Origin: RGIG426 sp045639905
GTDB lineage: Bacteria; Bacillota; Clostridia; Oscillospirales; Acutalibacteraceae
Assembly: GCA_045639905.1 (NCBI GenBank)
Contig: JAZUDZ010000023.1
Coordinates: 1-64,000 of the forward strand
Direction of reading: 5' to 3'
Length of the DNA: 64,000 nt
The notes under the pieces are model-generated. The model was not told where the DNA came from and did not search any database. It was given only the letters and a program-made list of their open reading frames with translations. The position numbers were made by a program, and so were the translations under genes. Shown piece after piece: positions 34,531 to 43,498 of the stretch; the first letter of the stretch is position 1, and each line of letters opens with the position of its first letter.

Positions 34531-35229
34531 ATGAAGTACAAAATTGCAATTTGCGATGATTCCGATGCAGACAGGCAATATGTTTTGAATATGGTTGATT
34601 GCTGGGCGGCATCTGCCGGTCATGTGGTACATGCCGATACCTTTACTTCTGCAGAGAGCTTCCTGTTCCACTACGCAGAGGAAAGTGACTATGATATTCT
34701 GCTCTTGGACATTGAAATGGGAGCTATGGACGGCGTAACGATGGCGAAGCAACTCCGCAAGAACAATGATACGGTTCAGATCGTTTTCATCACGGGCTAC
34801 TCCGATTACATTTCGGAGGGCTACGAAGTGGCAGCTCTCCACTATTTGATGAAACCCGTAAAGGAAGAAAAGCTCTGTTCGGTGCTTGACCGTGCCGCAG
34901 AGAAACTCTCCAAGAACGAAAAGGTCTTGAACTTTGAGATTTGCGGCGAAATGGCACGTGTTCCGATTTATCAAATTCGGTATGCCGACGTGTTCGGCAA
35001 CTACGTTACCATTCACGCCTTGTCTGACGTTACGGTGAAAATGACTTTAGGTGAGCTTGAAAAACAGTTCGACGAGCGCTTCTACCGTGTAGGGCGTTCT
35101 ACAATCATCAACCTAACGCAGATCAGCCGTGTAACAAAAACAGAAATCAAACTAAGCGATGGAACCGCCATTCCTCTCCCACGGGGAGCGTATGACGGCA
35201 TCAACCGAGCGATTATCAATATGAGGTAA
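34531..35229 (+). CDS. LytTR response regulator (AgrA/VirR type)
   Basis: A 232-residue response regulator. The receiver domain (1-120) has the acidic pair D9/D10, phospho-acceptor D60 in YDILLLDIEMG, and the conserved Lys in LMKPV (about 107-111). The LytTR DNA-binding domain (about 135-232) ends with FYRVGRSTIINL and IPLPRGAYDGI. ATG 34531 is used; the longer reading has a poor start. The kinase gene follows after 5 bases. AgrA-like regulators usually control peptide export or virulence genes; here two ABC exporter genes follow. Confidence 0.93.
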   Translation: MKYKIAICDDSDADRQYVLNMVDCWAASAGHVVHADTFTSAESFLFHYAEESDYDILLLDIEMGAMDGVTMAKQLRKNNDTVQIVFITGYSDYISEGYEVAALHYLMKPVKEEKLCSVLDRAAEKLSKNEKVLNFEICGEMARVPIYQIRYADVFGNYVTIHALSDVTVKMTLGELEKQFDERFYRVGRSTIINLTQISRVTKTEIKLSDGTAIPLPRGAYDGINRAIINMR

Positions 35230-35234
35230 GGCGT

Positions 35235-35897
35235 ATGGGGTTGTTTTCAAAGAAAATAGAAAAGCAGATCGCTTCCTATCAGCACGAGCTAATCGAAACG
35301 CATTACCGGGAAGTTGATAGTATGTACCGTCAAATCCGTGGCTGGCGGCACGACTACCGCAACCACATTCAGACGATGAAAGCATACGCAGCTACCGGCG
35401 ATTGGGATGCCATCAAGAATTATCTCGACCTGCTCGACGAAGATTTGACCACCGTTGATACGGTAATCAAAACCGGTAATCCTATGACCGATGCCATTCT
35501 CAATTCCAAGATTTCGCTTGCAAAAGCGAAAGGAATTGAGGTCGTGGCTGATGCACACATTCCCGTAAAACTGAAATCCTCGGAGATTGACCTGTGCTGC
35601 ATCATTGGCAATCTCTTTGACAATGCCATCGAAGCAAGCGTGAAGTTGCCGGAGAATCAGCGTGTGATCCGTGTATATATGGATATGAAAAATACTCAGC
35701 TCTACATTTCCTTTACCAATTTTACCGCAGGCAAGAAGATGAAAAAGGAAGGTAATCTGTTCCGTAGCACAAAAGGCGACGGGCACGGTTTTGGCCTTGT
35801 TCGCATAGATGCGATTGTAGAACGGCTCGATGGATACATCAGCCGCAATAGTGAGGACGGGGCGTTTTCAACTGAAATACTGCTTCCGCAGGTGTGA
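35235..35897 (+). CDS. GHKL sensor kinase lacking a membrane sensor domain
   Basis: A 220-residue histidine kinase of the AgrC/GHKL class. The phospho-acceptor region RGWRHDYRNH places H39 as the acceptor. The ATPase domain has LFDNAIEA (N box) and GDGHGFGL (G box). Unlike AgrC there is no membrane segment, and the protein begins only about 35 residues before the acceptor His. It is therefore probably cytosolic and takes its signal from another protein, perhaps the ABC transporter. It is cotranscribed with the LytTR regulator. Confidence 0.9.
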   Translation: MGLFSKKIEKQIASYQHELIETHYREVDSMYRQIRGWRHDYRNHIQTMKAYAATGDWDAIKNYLDLLDEDLTTVDTVIKTGNPMTDAILNSKISLAKAKGIEVVADAHIPVKLKSSEIDLCCIIGNLFDNAIEASVKLPENQRVIRVYMDMKNTQLYISFTNFTAGKKMKKEGNLFRSTKGDGHGFGLVRIDAIVERLDGYISRNSEDGAFSTEILLPQV

Positions 35898-35927
35898 TAA
35901 TTTGCAATTCATCACCCAGAAATGACG

Positions 35928-35961
35928 ATTCGTCCCTGAAATCAATCAGGGACGAATTTTT
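35928..35961 (+). terminator. Terminator between the kinase and ABC genes
   Basis: A perfect 12-bp stem (35928-35939 with 35946-35957), then TTTTATG. The ABC genes therefore need their own promoter in the next 30 bases or depend on read-through. Confidence 0.85.
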
Positions 35962-35992
35962 ATGCTATGATATGCTCGCGAGGTGAGGCAAA

Positions 35993-37801
35993 ATGAAAGT
36001 TAAAGAAAAACCGAAATTCAATACCGTCCAAAATATTAGTTGGATGGTAAAAATAGCTTGGAAAAACAGAAGGCGTGTCTTGCTATTCTGTGTGTTGACC
36101 GCAGTTCTGGAAGTGTTGCTGAATTTGACACAGCTTTATATCGCTCCCGAAGTCCTTGCATGTGTTGAGCAGAAGTCTCCGATGTGGATGCTGTTGACAA
36201 CCATAGGTGTATTTACAGTAGCCTTGTTTTTAATCAATGGATTTAAGGAGTATGTAAAGCAAAACACTCTGTTTGCTCGTGTTGATGTGCGATCTGCCAT
36301 TATTGCGAAAGTTGCAAAAAAATGCAACATGACCTCGTACCCTAACACGTTGGATGCAGACTTTATTAAAATGCGGGAAAAAGCGCATCTCGCTTGTGAA
36401 GGCAATAATCAAGCTACAGAGCATATTTGGCAGACACTAACGATGTTGCTGAAAAACATCGGTGGACTAATTATTTATTTGACCATTCTCTCTCGGATAG
36501 ATGCCGTACTCCTGCTTGTTGTGATTGCCACTTGTTTTGCAGGGTTCTTCGTATCCCGATACACCAACAACTGGCGTTATGCTCGCAGAGATGAAGAAGA
36601 ACAGTATTTTCAAAAAAAGTATTATCTTCGCAACAAATCTGAATCTGTAGAGCTAGCTAAAGACATCCGAATCTTCGGCTTGCAAAATTGGCTCAATGAG
36701 TTGTTGGATCAGATTCACAATCTCTATTTGGATTTCAGCCTTCGTTGCGAGCGAGTAGAAGTGCTTGCTGATATTACGGAAGTGATTCTGACGGTAGCTC
36801 GTAATGGTATTGCTTATGTTTATCTCATCAATATGACGCTTAATGAAGGATTGAGTGTTTCGGAATTTTTGCTCTACTTCACGGCTGTAAGTACGTTTAC
36901 TGCGTGGGTTATGGGTATTCTGCAGGAGATGAGTGCATTACATAAAGAAAGTTTGGACATATCTCGTCTCCGTGAATTTTTGGATTATCCCGAACCGTTC
37001 AAGTTTGAAAATGGTAAGGATATTCCTGCTGCAGAAAGTTATGAGCTGAAATTGGAAAATGTTTCTTTCCGTTATCCCGGTGCGGAAACCGATACGATTC
37101 ATGGCTTGAATTTAACGGTTCGTCCGGGTGAGAAATTGGCGATTGTTGGTTTGAACGGCGCGGGTAAAACAACATTGGTAAAACTTTTTTGCGGCCTTTT
37201 AGATCCAACAGAGGGAGCCGTATTGCTGAACGGAAAGGATATTCGAGACTTCAATCGTAGAAGCTACTATGACTTGTTTAGTGCTGTATTCCAAGAGTTC
37301 TCTGTATTGGATGTAACCGTTGCAGAGCAAATCGCACAAACGACAGTTGACATTGACTATGATAAAATTGCTGATTGTGTGGATAAAGCAGGTCTGACTT
37401 CTACGATTGAGAAGTTACCCAAAGGGCTTGAAACTCACGTTGGTCGTGAAGTTTATTTGGATGGCGTATTGTTCTCCGGCGGTCAAACTCAACGTCTCAT
37501 GTTGGCAAGAGCCCTGTATAAGAACGGTCCGATTCTGTTGCTTGACGAACCGACGGCAGCTCTTGATCCCATTGCAGAGAATGATATTTACATGAAATAT
37601 AGTGAAATGACAAACGGGAAAACCTCGCTGTTCATCTCACACCGTTTGGCTTCCACTCGGTTCTGTGATCGTGTTATATTTATTGCAGACGGAGGAATCA
37701 AAGAGGAAGGAACACACGAGAGCCTTTTAGCGTTAGGTGGCGAATACGCAAATCTCTTTGAAGTACAAAGTCGTTATTATCGAGAGGGAAAGGAGTTCTG
37801 A
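35993..37801 (+). CDS. ABC exporter half-transporter, first subunit
   Basis: A 602-residue fused ABC exporter: about six membrane helices (residues 25-310), then the ATPase. The ATPase has Walker A GLNGAGKT near 385, signature FSGGQTQRL, and Walker B ILLLDEPTAALD, all with catalytic residues kept. GAGGTGAGG precedes the ATG. The second half-transporter starts two bases after this stop, so the two probably form a heterodimer. The substrate is unknown; no peptidase C39 domain is present, so precursor cleavage would not be done here. The preceding LytTR/GHKL pair suggests a peptide or peptide-like drug. Confidence 0.93.
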   Translation: MKVKEKPKFNTVQNISWMVKIAWKNRRRVLLFCVLTAVLEVLLNLTQLYIAPEVLACVEQKSPMWMLLTTIGVFTVALFLINGFKEYVKQNTLFARVDVRSAIIAKVAKKCNMTSYPNTLDADFIKMREKAHLACEGNNQATEHIWQTLTMLLKNIGGLIIYLTILSRIDAVLLLVVIATCFAGFFVSRYTNNWRYARRDEEEQYFQKKYYLRNKSESVELAKDIRIFGLQNWLNELLDQIHNLYLDFSLRCERVEVLADITEVILTVARNGIAYVYLINMTLNEGLSVSEFLLYFTAVSTFTAWVMGILQEMSALHKESLDISRLREFLDYPEPFKFENGKDIPAAESYELKLENVSFRYPGAETDTIHGLNLTVRPGEKLAIVGLNGAGKTTLVKLFCGLLDPTEGAVLLNGKDIRDFNRRSYYDLFSAVFQEFSVLDVTVAEQIAQTTVDIDYDKIADCVDKAGLTSTIEKLPKGLETHVGREVYLDGVLFSGGQTQRLMLARALYKNGPILLLDEPTAALDPIAENDIYMKYSEMTNGKTSLFISHRLASTRFCDRVIFIADGGIKEEGTHESLLALGGEYANLFEVQSRYYREGKEF

Positions 37802-37803
37802 GA

Positions 37804-39666
37804 ATGAAAGAAAAAGTAAATATGTGCCATGCCGTTGCTTCGCATTTGCGTGGTATTAAGGAACTCCATAAAGTATCCCCGAAGTTCTTTCCGATTTTGA
37901 CGTTGCATTGCATCGTTAGCGCAATTACACCGTACATAACAGTTTTCTTCTCGGCGCAAATACTGAAAGAACTTGCAACCTTACGCAGAGCAGACATTCT
38001 TTGGAAATGGGTAATCGCAAGCGTGATATGCGTTGGTATTGCATCTGTTTTGAAAGCTGTTCTTCAGAGACGTTACGGTACTTTGTTAAACGATTTGTGG
38101 GGCAGAAAAGAAATTTTGTTTATCCGCAAAATGTTTTCTCTCGATTTTTCCGAACTTGACAAACAAGAGAACCACGATCTCCGAGCACAGATTCAGCAAA
38201 ACGAAAACTGGTCAAGCTGGGGTTTGATGAGAGTTCAAGAAGCATATGAAGATTTCGTAACCAGTGTAATTGGTATTATAAGTGGTATTGTGTTAACAGT
38301 TAGTTTGTTCACTTCTTCTGTACCGAGCGAAGCTGGTTGGCTAACAGCGTTAAATAATCCTATGTTTATCCTTGCTTTGGCAATCCTTATGGTTGGTGTT
38401 AGTATCCTTGCAGGAAAATTCAGCGCAGCATCAACAAAGTGTTGGAGTGACTTTGCCGAGGAAGCTACTTTTGGAAATCGTTTGTTTGGACATTTTGGCT
38501 TTGTTGGAATGGACAAGGAGCGAAGCATAGACATCCGAATGAATAAACAACAAATGTTGATTAGTGCTTATTGGGATACAAATACCTCTTTTGGAGTACA
38601 TGGTCCGTTCGGCAAATCAGCCAGAGGTAAAATGGGCATATACGCAAGTTTGGGCGTGTGCATCACTACCCTAATTACCGGTTCCATTTATGTGTTTACT
38701 TGTCTTAAAGCATGGGGTGGTGCATTTGATGTAGGAAGCATTACTCAGTACGTTGGTGCTGCTACAGCGATGGTATCCAATATATTTTCACTAACTGGTT
38801 TATTTGGAATTTTGGAAACCAACACAGGCTACTTGGATAAAACATTTGAATTTCTTGATATTCCAAACGCTATGTATCAAGGCAGTCTCACTACTGAAAA
38901 GAGAACTGATCGCAGATATGAAGTAGAATTCAAGGATGTATCTTTCAAGTATCCAGGTTCCGACATTTGGGCACTCCATCATGTGAATATGAAATTCAAA
39001 GTCGGCAAGAGACTTGCCATCGTTGGTGAAAACGGAAGTGGTAAAACAACCTTCATCAAGCTGCTATGTCGTTTGTACGATCCGCAGGAAGGTCAAATTC
39101 TGCTCAACGGTATTGATATTCGTAAGTACAAGTACGACGATTACATGAATATCTTCTCCATCGTTTTCCAAGACTTCCAGTTGATTAGCCAACCATTGGG
39201 CAATAATGTTGCAGGTAGTATGCACTATGACCGTGATCGTGTACAGAAGGCACTGGTGGATGCAGGATTTGGAGAACGCCTTGCGACTATGGAAAAGGGA
39301 CTGGATACGATGATCTACAAGAGTCTGTCCGAAGAGGGTATCGACGTTTCCGGCGGCGAAGCGCAGAAGATTGCCATTGCCCGTGCGCTCTACAAGGATG
39401 CTCCGTTCATTATTCTCGACGAGCCTACGGCAGCTCTCGATCCGATTGCAGAAGCGGAGATTTACGGAAAGTTTGACGAAATCGCAGGCGACAAGACCGC
39501 AATCTATATCTCCCACCGTCTGTCCTCTTGTAAGTTCTGTGACGAGATTGCCGTGTTCCATGAGGGCGCTGTTATTCAGCAAGGCTCTCACGCTTCGCTC
39601 GTTGCCGATACAAACGGAAAATACTACGAGTTGTGGAACGCACAAGCGCAGTATTATACGGAATAA
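37804..39666 (+). CDS. ABC exporter half-transporter, second subunit
   Basis: A 620-residue fused ABC exporter with about six membrane helices, then an ATPase. Walker A GENGSGKT lies near 406, the signature is VSGGEAQKI, and Walker B is FIILDEPTAALD. The signature has Glu where Gln is usual in LSGGQ, a common variation in one half of heterodimers. It lies two bases after the first subunit and is followed by a strong terminator, closing the cargo operon. Partnership with the upstream subunit is inferred from the shared operon and similar length. Confidence 0.93.
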   Translation: MKEKVNMCHAVASHLRGIKELHKVSPKFFPILTLHCIVSAITPYITVFFSAQILKELATLRRADILWKWVIASVICVGIASVLKAVLQRRYGTLLNDLWGRKEILFIRKMFSLDFSELDKQENHDLRAQIQQNENWSSWGLMRVQEAYEDFVTSVIGIISGIVLTVSLFTSSVPSEAGWLTALNNPMFILALAILMVGVSILAGKFSAASTKCWSDFAEEATFGNRLFGHFGFVGMDKERSIDIRMNKQQMLISAYWDTNTSFGVHGPFGKSARGKMGIYASLGVCITTLITGSIYVFTCLKAWGGAFDVGSITQYVGAATAMVSNIFSLTGLFGILETNTGYLDKTFEFLDIPNAMYQGSLTTEKRTDRRYEVEFKDVSFKYPGSDIWALHHVNMKFKVGKRLAIVGENGSGKTTFIKLLCRLYDPQEGQILLNGIDIRKYKYDDYMNIFSIVFQDFQLISQPLGNNVAGSMHYDRDRVQKALVDAGFGERLATMEKGLDTMIYKSLSEEGIDVSGGEAQKIAIARALYKDAPFIILDEPTAALDPIAEAEIYGKFDEIAGDKTAIYISHRLSSCKFCDEIAVFHEGAVIQQGSHASLVADTNGKYYELWNAQAQYYTE

Positions 39667-39680
39667 AACACATTTAGAGC

Positions 39681-39731
39681 AGCCCCGCTCGGAATCAAGA
39701 TTTTTGTCTTGGCTCCGGGCGGGGCTTTTTG
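39681..39731. terminator. Terminator after the ABC exporter genes
   Basis: A 20-bp stem with three G-T pairs (39681-39700 with 39707-39726) and a TTTTT tail. It lies between convergent genes and may also serve the AlbA_2 gene on the other strand. Confidence 0.88.
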
Positions 39732-39744
39732 TGCTATTTTGTTT

Positions 39745-41085
39745 TTATTTAACTTTCCAGTAACCGGTTTTGTTGGAACCGATCCGCTCTATCAAATGCT
39801 TTGCCTTTAACGACGTCAGCGCTCTGGTTATCGTTCTTTGTGATTTTCCGCTCTTTTCCGCAAGCTCGGAAACCGTGAGATACGGATCATCCCGCAGCCA
39901 CGAGAGTACGTCGGCGTCCAGCGCATTTATTGTGTCATTTATCACGCCATTTATCGCGCCATTATTTGGCGTGATATTTCTATCCTGTCTTGAAAACTCA
40001 ATGGTAAAATCGGTTTCCGTATTGTTGTATCCGACTGTAACACTTGCGTGTTTGCAGAGCGTATATATTCTCTTGAGCCCTGAGCCGAACGTTTCAACGT
40101 CCTTGCACAGATACAAGGTTTTTGAAATCATTTCATTCCGCAGGAAGGAATGAAGATCCCGCACCGCAAAATCCTCAGGAGAGAATTCGTTTGCGAAGGT
40201 GCCAGGGTTGACAATGGAAATCCGGTTGGAAAAGATATCGATCTCGTGCTGAACATCCATATCGTAACGTGCATGAGCAAAACTGTTGATAACTGCTTCA
40301 CGGATGGCGTCGATCGGTACTTCCGGTGTTTCCTCACGGTGGATACCGTCTTTTCCGATGGTCACGCTCCAGCGGATATTGCGCACGATGTAGTTAATCG
40401 AGCGGTCAATTAGCTGAAAAATGTTGCCTTCCTCTCTTACGATATCAAGGAACGTGGTTTTGTGATCCGTGGCGAACACCGCCATTTTCAACACAATGGG
40501 TTTATTGGCAGAAAACAGATACTTTCCGGCATTTGTAAGATTTTCACCGTTGAGCAGTCCAAGCTTCTTGAGAAGAGCAGTCCTATCACTGCCTATATCA
40601 GGCAAGCGTCCGCATTCGGTCGCCGTACGATAAAACTTTTCGAGCGTCTGTTCATCGACATCGTCCGGTGTTTCGTCCGATGAGCGATTTTCCCAGTTCT
40701 CCTCATATTCTTTTCCGATCATAATCTTACGCAGCTCGGCGGGAGATAACTCCCGGTCTTCGTCAGCGACGCGGATATAGTATTTGCCGAAAGCAGAATA
40801 AGGGGCTTCTGTACCTGAAAAAATCACTTTGATGACGTCAGTTTCTTCAACCGTAACGGCTTCAACCGTTGGAAAAATCTGCGGACGGATTGATTCGTAT
40901 ATTTTTCTCGAAACATCCCGCAGTGTAGAATCGTTGATACTGAACGGATGCGGCGTTCCGTCGTTCTTTATGCCAAAATATACAGTACCTTTTCCATGTT
41001 TATTTAGTATAGCAGAAATGGATACCATTGCCTCGTTCAATTCTCCGGTAGTTTTCTTGAACTCGATAAATTCATCTTCAAACAT
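39745..41085 (-). CDS. AlbA_2/Schlafen-type DNA-binding ATPase regulator
   Basis: A 446-residue putative transcription regulator. The N-terminal AlbA_2 domain (about 1-125, with EFIEFKKTTGE and GKGTVYFGIKNDG) is the Schlafen-like nucleic-acid-binding fold. A GHKL-like ATPase region follows (REAVINSFAHARYD near 265). Then comes an Asn/Ile-rich linker (NNGAINGVINDTIN) and a C-terminal winged helix (LTVSELAEKSGKSQRTITRAL). ATG 41083-41085 follows AGGAGG by 10 bases. The longer reading is dropped because its start would be between the promoter and the ribosome-binding site. Repeated 10-base motifs in its promoter suggest autoregulation. Confidence 0.88.
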   Translation of the reverse strand: MFEDEFIEFKKTTGELNEAMVSISAILNKHGKGTVYFGIKNDGTPHPFSINDSTLRDVSRKIYESIRPQIFPTVEAVTVEETDVIKVIFSGTEAPYSAFGKYYIRVADEDRELSPAELRKIMIGKEYEENWENRSSDETPDDVDEQTLEKFYRTATECGRLPDIGSDRTALLKKLGLLNGENLTNAGKYLFSANKPIVLKMAVFATDHKTTFLDIVREEGNIFQLIDRSINYIVRNIRWSVTIGKDGIHREETPEVPIDAIREAVINSFAHARYDMDVQHEIDIFSNRISIVNPGTFANEFSPEDFAVRDLHSFLRNEMISKTLYLCKDVETFGSGLKRIYTLCKHASVTVGYNNTETDFTIEFSRQDRNITPNNGAINGVINDTINALDADVLSWLRDDPYLTVSELAEKSGKSQRTITRALTSLKAKHLIERIGSNKTGYWKVK

Positions 41086-41111
41086 AATCAGCCATCCTCC
41101 TATCTGAACAT

Positions 41112-41140
41112 AGTATATCACATTTGACGTGATAAATCAA
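41112..41140 (-). promoter_or_regulatory. Promoter of the AlbA_2 gene with internal operator
   Basis: On the minus strand TTGATT (41135-41140) and TATACT (41112-41117) are 17 bases apart. The spacer holds a dyad, TATCAC at 41116-41121 with GTGATA at 41129-41134. A further copy of the TGGCGTGATA motif is at 41146-41155. Confidence 0.75.
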
Positions 41141-41193
41141 TGATATGGCGTGATAATGACACAATAAATTTACAATGTCATCAAACGCTCAAT

Positions 41194-42081
41194 CTATAGC
41201 CACTTATCTTCTTCCAGTGCTTTTCGGAGCTTGTCTATCGCTCCACGGTAGATTCGGTCGGTGGAGGACGGTACAACACCGTGCTTACCGGCGAGGTCTA
41301 TGAACGCTGTCTCCTCAAATTCGCGTTTTACTTTCCTACCGTTAATAATCTCAATATAATGGGGACTCCAACAGTTTTCGCAGAAACCAAGATGTTCGGC
41401 AACGAGGGCACGTTCTCTGTATTCCAGATTATCGAACGCTTCACATAGTATTTTCAGTCTTCGTTCGTGGTAGAACATCCGGGATGGCTCGGTGGTCGTA
41501 TCGACGGTCACATCCTCCGCACCTTCTTCACCGTCCTCGTCGGCGTACTGCCGGTAGAACTCCGTGAACATCATATTCCGAACGCCGCCGGTGATCATCT
41601 CCATTGCCGTTTTCGGTTTGCGCCCGATTTCGAGAGCTATTTTGCTGATGGTCGCGTCATCGCTCTTGTAGCCGTATTTGGCATACAGTGCCATTGCTTT
41701 GCGTAACAACGCATATTCATCACCGCTTGGAATCGTGTACCCGGTACGCATCGTCCGAATATAATCGTCTATCGCTTCTTTGGTGTAGTACGCCTGAAAG
41801 GAGATGAAAGAAGCTCCCTTTTCGGGATCGTAGTTTTGCAGGGCTTGAAGCAGTCCGAAAATATACGCTGATTTCATATCCATAAAATGCCCCTGCATAG
41901 CGTACTCCTGGACGTACCCCTTGACCTTTTCGTTGATATATTTCTCATTGTAATGCAGATACCACGAAAAATATTTATCGTCCTTTTCGGCAAGGTATCT
42001 TTCAATATATTCTTGCGGCGGCATCTTCGGCGGTGCCGGTTTCATTTGGTAGCTAAATAATTCTTTCTCCCACTCCTTCAT
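41194..42081 (-). CDS. Sigma-70-like protein of the element
   Basis: A 295-residue protein with sigma-factor features. SAYIFGLLQALQNYDPEKGASFISFQAYYTKEAIDDYIR (about 70-110, read in parts) resembles sigma region 2. A region-3-like helix bundle (SDDATISKIALEIGRKPKTAMEM) is around 140-165, and a C-terminal helix-turn-helix is around residue 265 (LAGKHGVVPSSTDRIYRGAIDKLR). It may redirect RNA polymerase to element genes. It could also be a sigma-derived DNA-binding protein. The ATG at 42079-42081, 9 bases after GGAGG, is preferred to a GTG six bases earlier. It follows the DUF6076 gene by 31 bases. Confidence 0.75.
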   Translation of the reverse strand: MKEWEKELFSYQMKPAPPKMPPQEYIERYLAEKDDKYFSWYLHYNEKYINEKVKGYVQEYAMQGHFMDMKSAYIFGLLQALQNYDPEKGASFISFQAYYTKEAIDDYIRTMRTGYTIPSGDEYALLRKAMALYAKYGYKSDDATISKIALEIGRKPKTAMEMITGGVRNMMFTEFYRQYADEDGEEGAEDVTVDTTTEPSRMFYHERRLKILCEAFDNLEYRERALVAEHLGFCENCWSPHYIEIINGRKVKREFEETAFIDLAGKHGVVPSSTDRIYRGAIDKLRKALEEDKWL

Positions 42082-42112
42082 CGGCACTCACCTCCCATCT
42101 GCCTTTAGCGGG

Positions 42113-43246
42113 TCATTTCATTCGTTTATCGGTATCGGCGTATAGCTTGCCGCGCTCCATATCCACGATATACTGTTTTGCGGCATAAGCCGGATCACTC
42201 GCCGCAAGCTGTTTATGCTCCTTCGCCAGCGCTTTAGCGGCTGCGGCAAATTCTTTTGTGATCGTACCGCGCCCTTCTTCAACACGGATAGCGCCGCACC
42301 GGGAATTGTAACGGACGGTGATCGGATCATTGGCGGCAAGTTCCCTGCGCTTCTGCTGTGCCGCAAGATTGCGGCAGGTGATCTTCTTTCCCCTCCATAG
42401 TTCCGTCGCCCATCCTCCGCAGTACATCGTTTGACGTGCAGAGGTCATCACAAAGTATCCGTGACACATCCGGCACTGGCGGGGATAATGCCCGTTCTGC
42501 AATCCTTCAAAGAAATCGGTCAAAACGAAACTGTAATAGCTCTTGAAATGCAGCCGCCGCGCTACCGCCGCTGTTTTGCTCCGGCTGGATTTGCGTATGG
42601 GAACATATTCCGTAGTAACGTCAAACGGAGCCGAGCCGAAAATATCTATGGCAATAGGCAAAAGGTGTTCCTCGTCAAGGCGCTCGGCTTCATCCGTACG
42701 CTTTACAAACTGCCGGAGCTTCTTTGCGGCATCTGCCACGTCATCACCGAGGCGGTCATAGAAATCCAATGTGGTAAGGACTGTCTGTAACAGCTTTTCG
42801 GATTCCACGCAGAAATCTTTATCATACCCTTTCGGGTAATGTCCGGCGAAGGTATATCCGAAATCCATATTTGCCGTAAGTGCCCGCTGACGGAAATACT
42901 CGCAAAGTTGCTCTGCCATTTCTTCCGTGAACAGTTCCTCTATTCTGCCCAGCTCGCCCTGTATATCCAATTCAGAAAACGGGCGGAGCTTCGGCAGGAG
43001 CGTCAGAATATACTTGATCTCGTATCCGGCTTTCATATAAGTGTCGGTATCGAGGAAGCCGGTGCGGAGCTGCTTTGCCGTATTCCAGTTCTCTGTGCGG
43101 AACACTGCAAGCCGGGCAGCAAACTCGTCTTTATCATATTCATTCAGCAGTTGCGCGGCGTAATACCCGGCATCTTTACCTTTGCCGCCGAGATATACTT
43201 TGCCGTCACGGTAATCTGCCGTGAAATAGCGAATTGCCTCAACCAT
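42113..43246 (-). CDS. DUF6076 domain protein
   Basis: A 377-residue protein of a family seen in Clostridial mobile elements (DUF6076). It is largely helical, with a late zinc-finger-like segment CRMCHGYFVMTSARQTMYCGG (about 255-275, read in parts) followed by a Cys at about 285. That pattern suggests nucleic-acid binding. The function is unknown. Longer starts exist, but GGAGG is 8 bases before ATG 43244-43246. It is the first gene of a minus-strand operon with the sigma-like gene, behind a leader that contains a terminator. Confidence 0.78.
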   Translation of the reverse strand: MVEAIRYFTADYRDGKVYLGGKGKDAGYYAAQLLNEYDKDEFAARLAVFRTENWNTAKQLRTGFLDTDTYMKAGYEIKYILTLLPKLRPFSELDIQGELGRIEELFTEEMAEQLCEYFRQRALTANMDFGYTFAGHYPKGYDKDFCVESEKLLQTVLTTLDFYDRLGDDVADAAKKLRQFVKRTDEAERLDEEHLLPIAIDIFGSAPFDVTTEYVPIRKSSRSKTAAVARRLHFKSYYSFVLTDFFEGLQNGHYPRQCRMCHGYFVMTSARQTMYCGGWATELWRGKKITCRNLAAQQKRRELAANDPITVRYNSRCGAIRVEEGRGTITKEFAAAAKALAKEHKQLAASDPAYAAKQYIVDMERGKLYADTDKRMK

Positions 43247-43313
43247 ACTATCATCCTCCATCGTAATTCTATCAGAACTCATGTACCATAAAACGGACAG
43301 TAAAAAATCTGCA

Positions 43314-43350
43314 AAAAAATCTGAGAGAATTTCGAAAAAGTTTCTCTCAG
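43314..43350 (-). terminator. Leader terminator (attenuator) of the DUF6076 operon
   Basis: On the minus strand a perfect 9-bp stem (43321-43329 with 43342-43350) is followed by ATTTTTTT. It lies between the promoter at 43380-43408 and the first gene, so transcripts must pass it. Confidence 0.75.
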
Positions 43351-43379
43351 TCGTTGCTTTTCAGATTGACTTTTTATTG

Positions 43380-43408
43380 AGTATAGCACAAATGTTCGGT
43401 TGTTACAA
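43380..43408 (-). promoter_or_regulatory. Promoter of the DUF6076/sigma-like operon
   Basis: On the minus strand TTGTAA (43403-43408) and TATACT (43380-43385) are 17 bases apart. Confidence 0.7.
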
Positions 43409-43498
43409 TGATTTCCGCGTGTTGCGTTTGTAAACTTCCTTCTGTTGCTCTGTCTAAAACAAAATCGCCTTTCTTCGGTATTATATAAGTGAGGGGCA

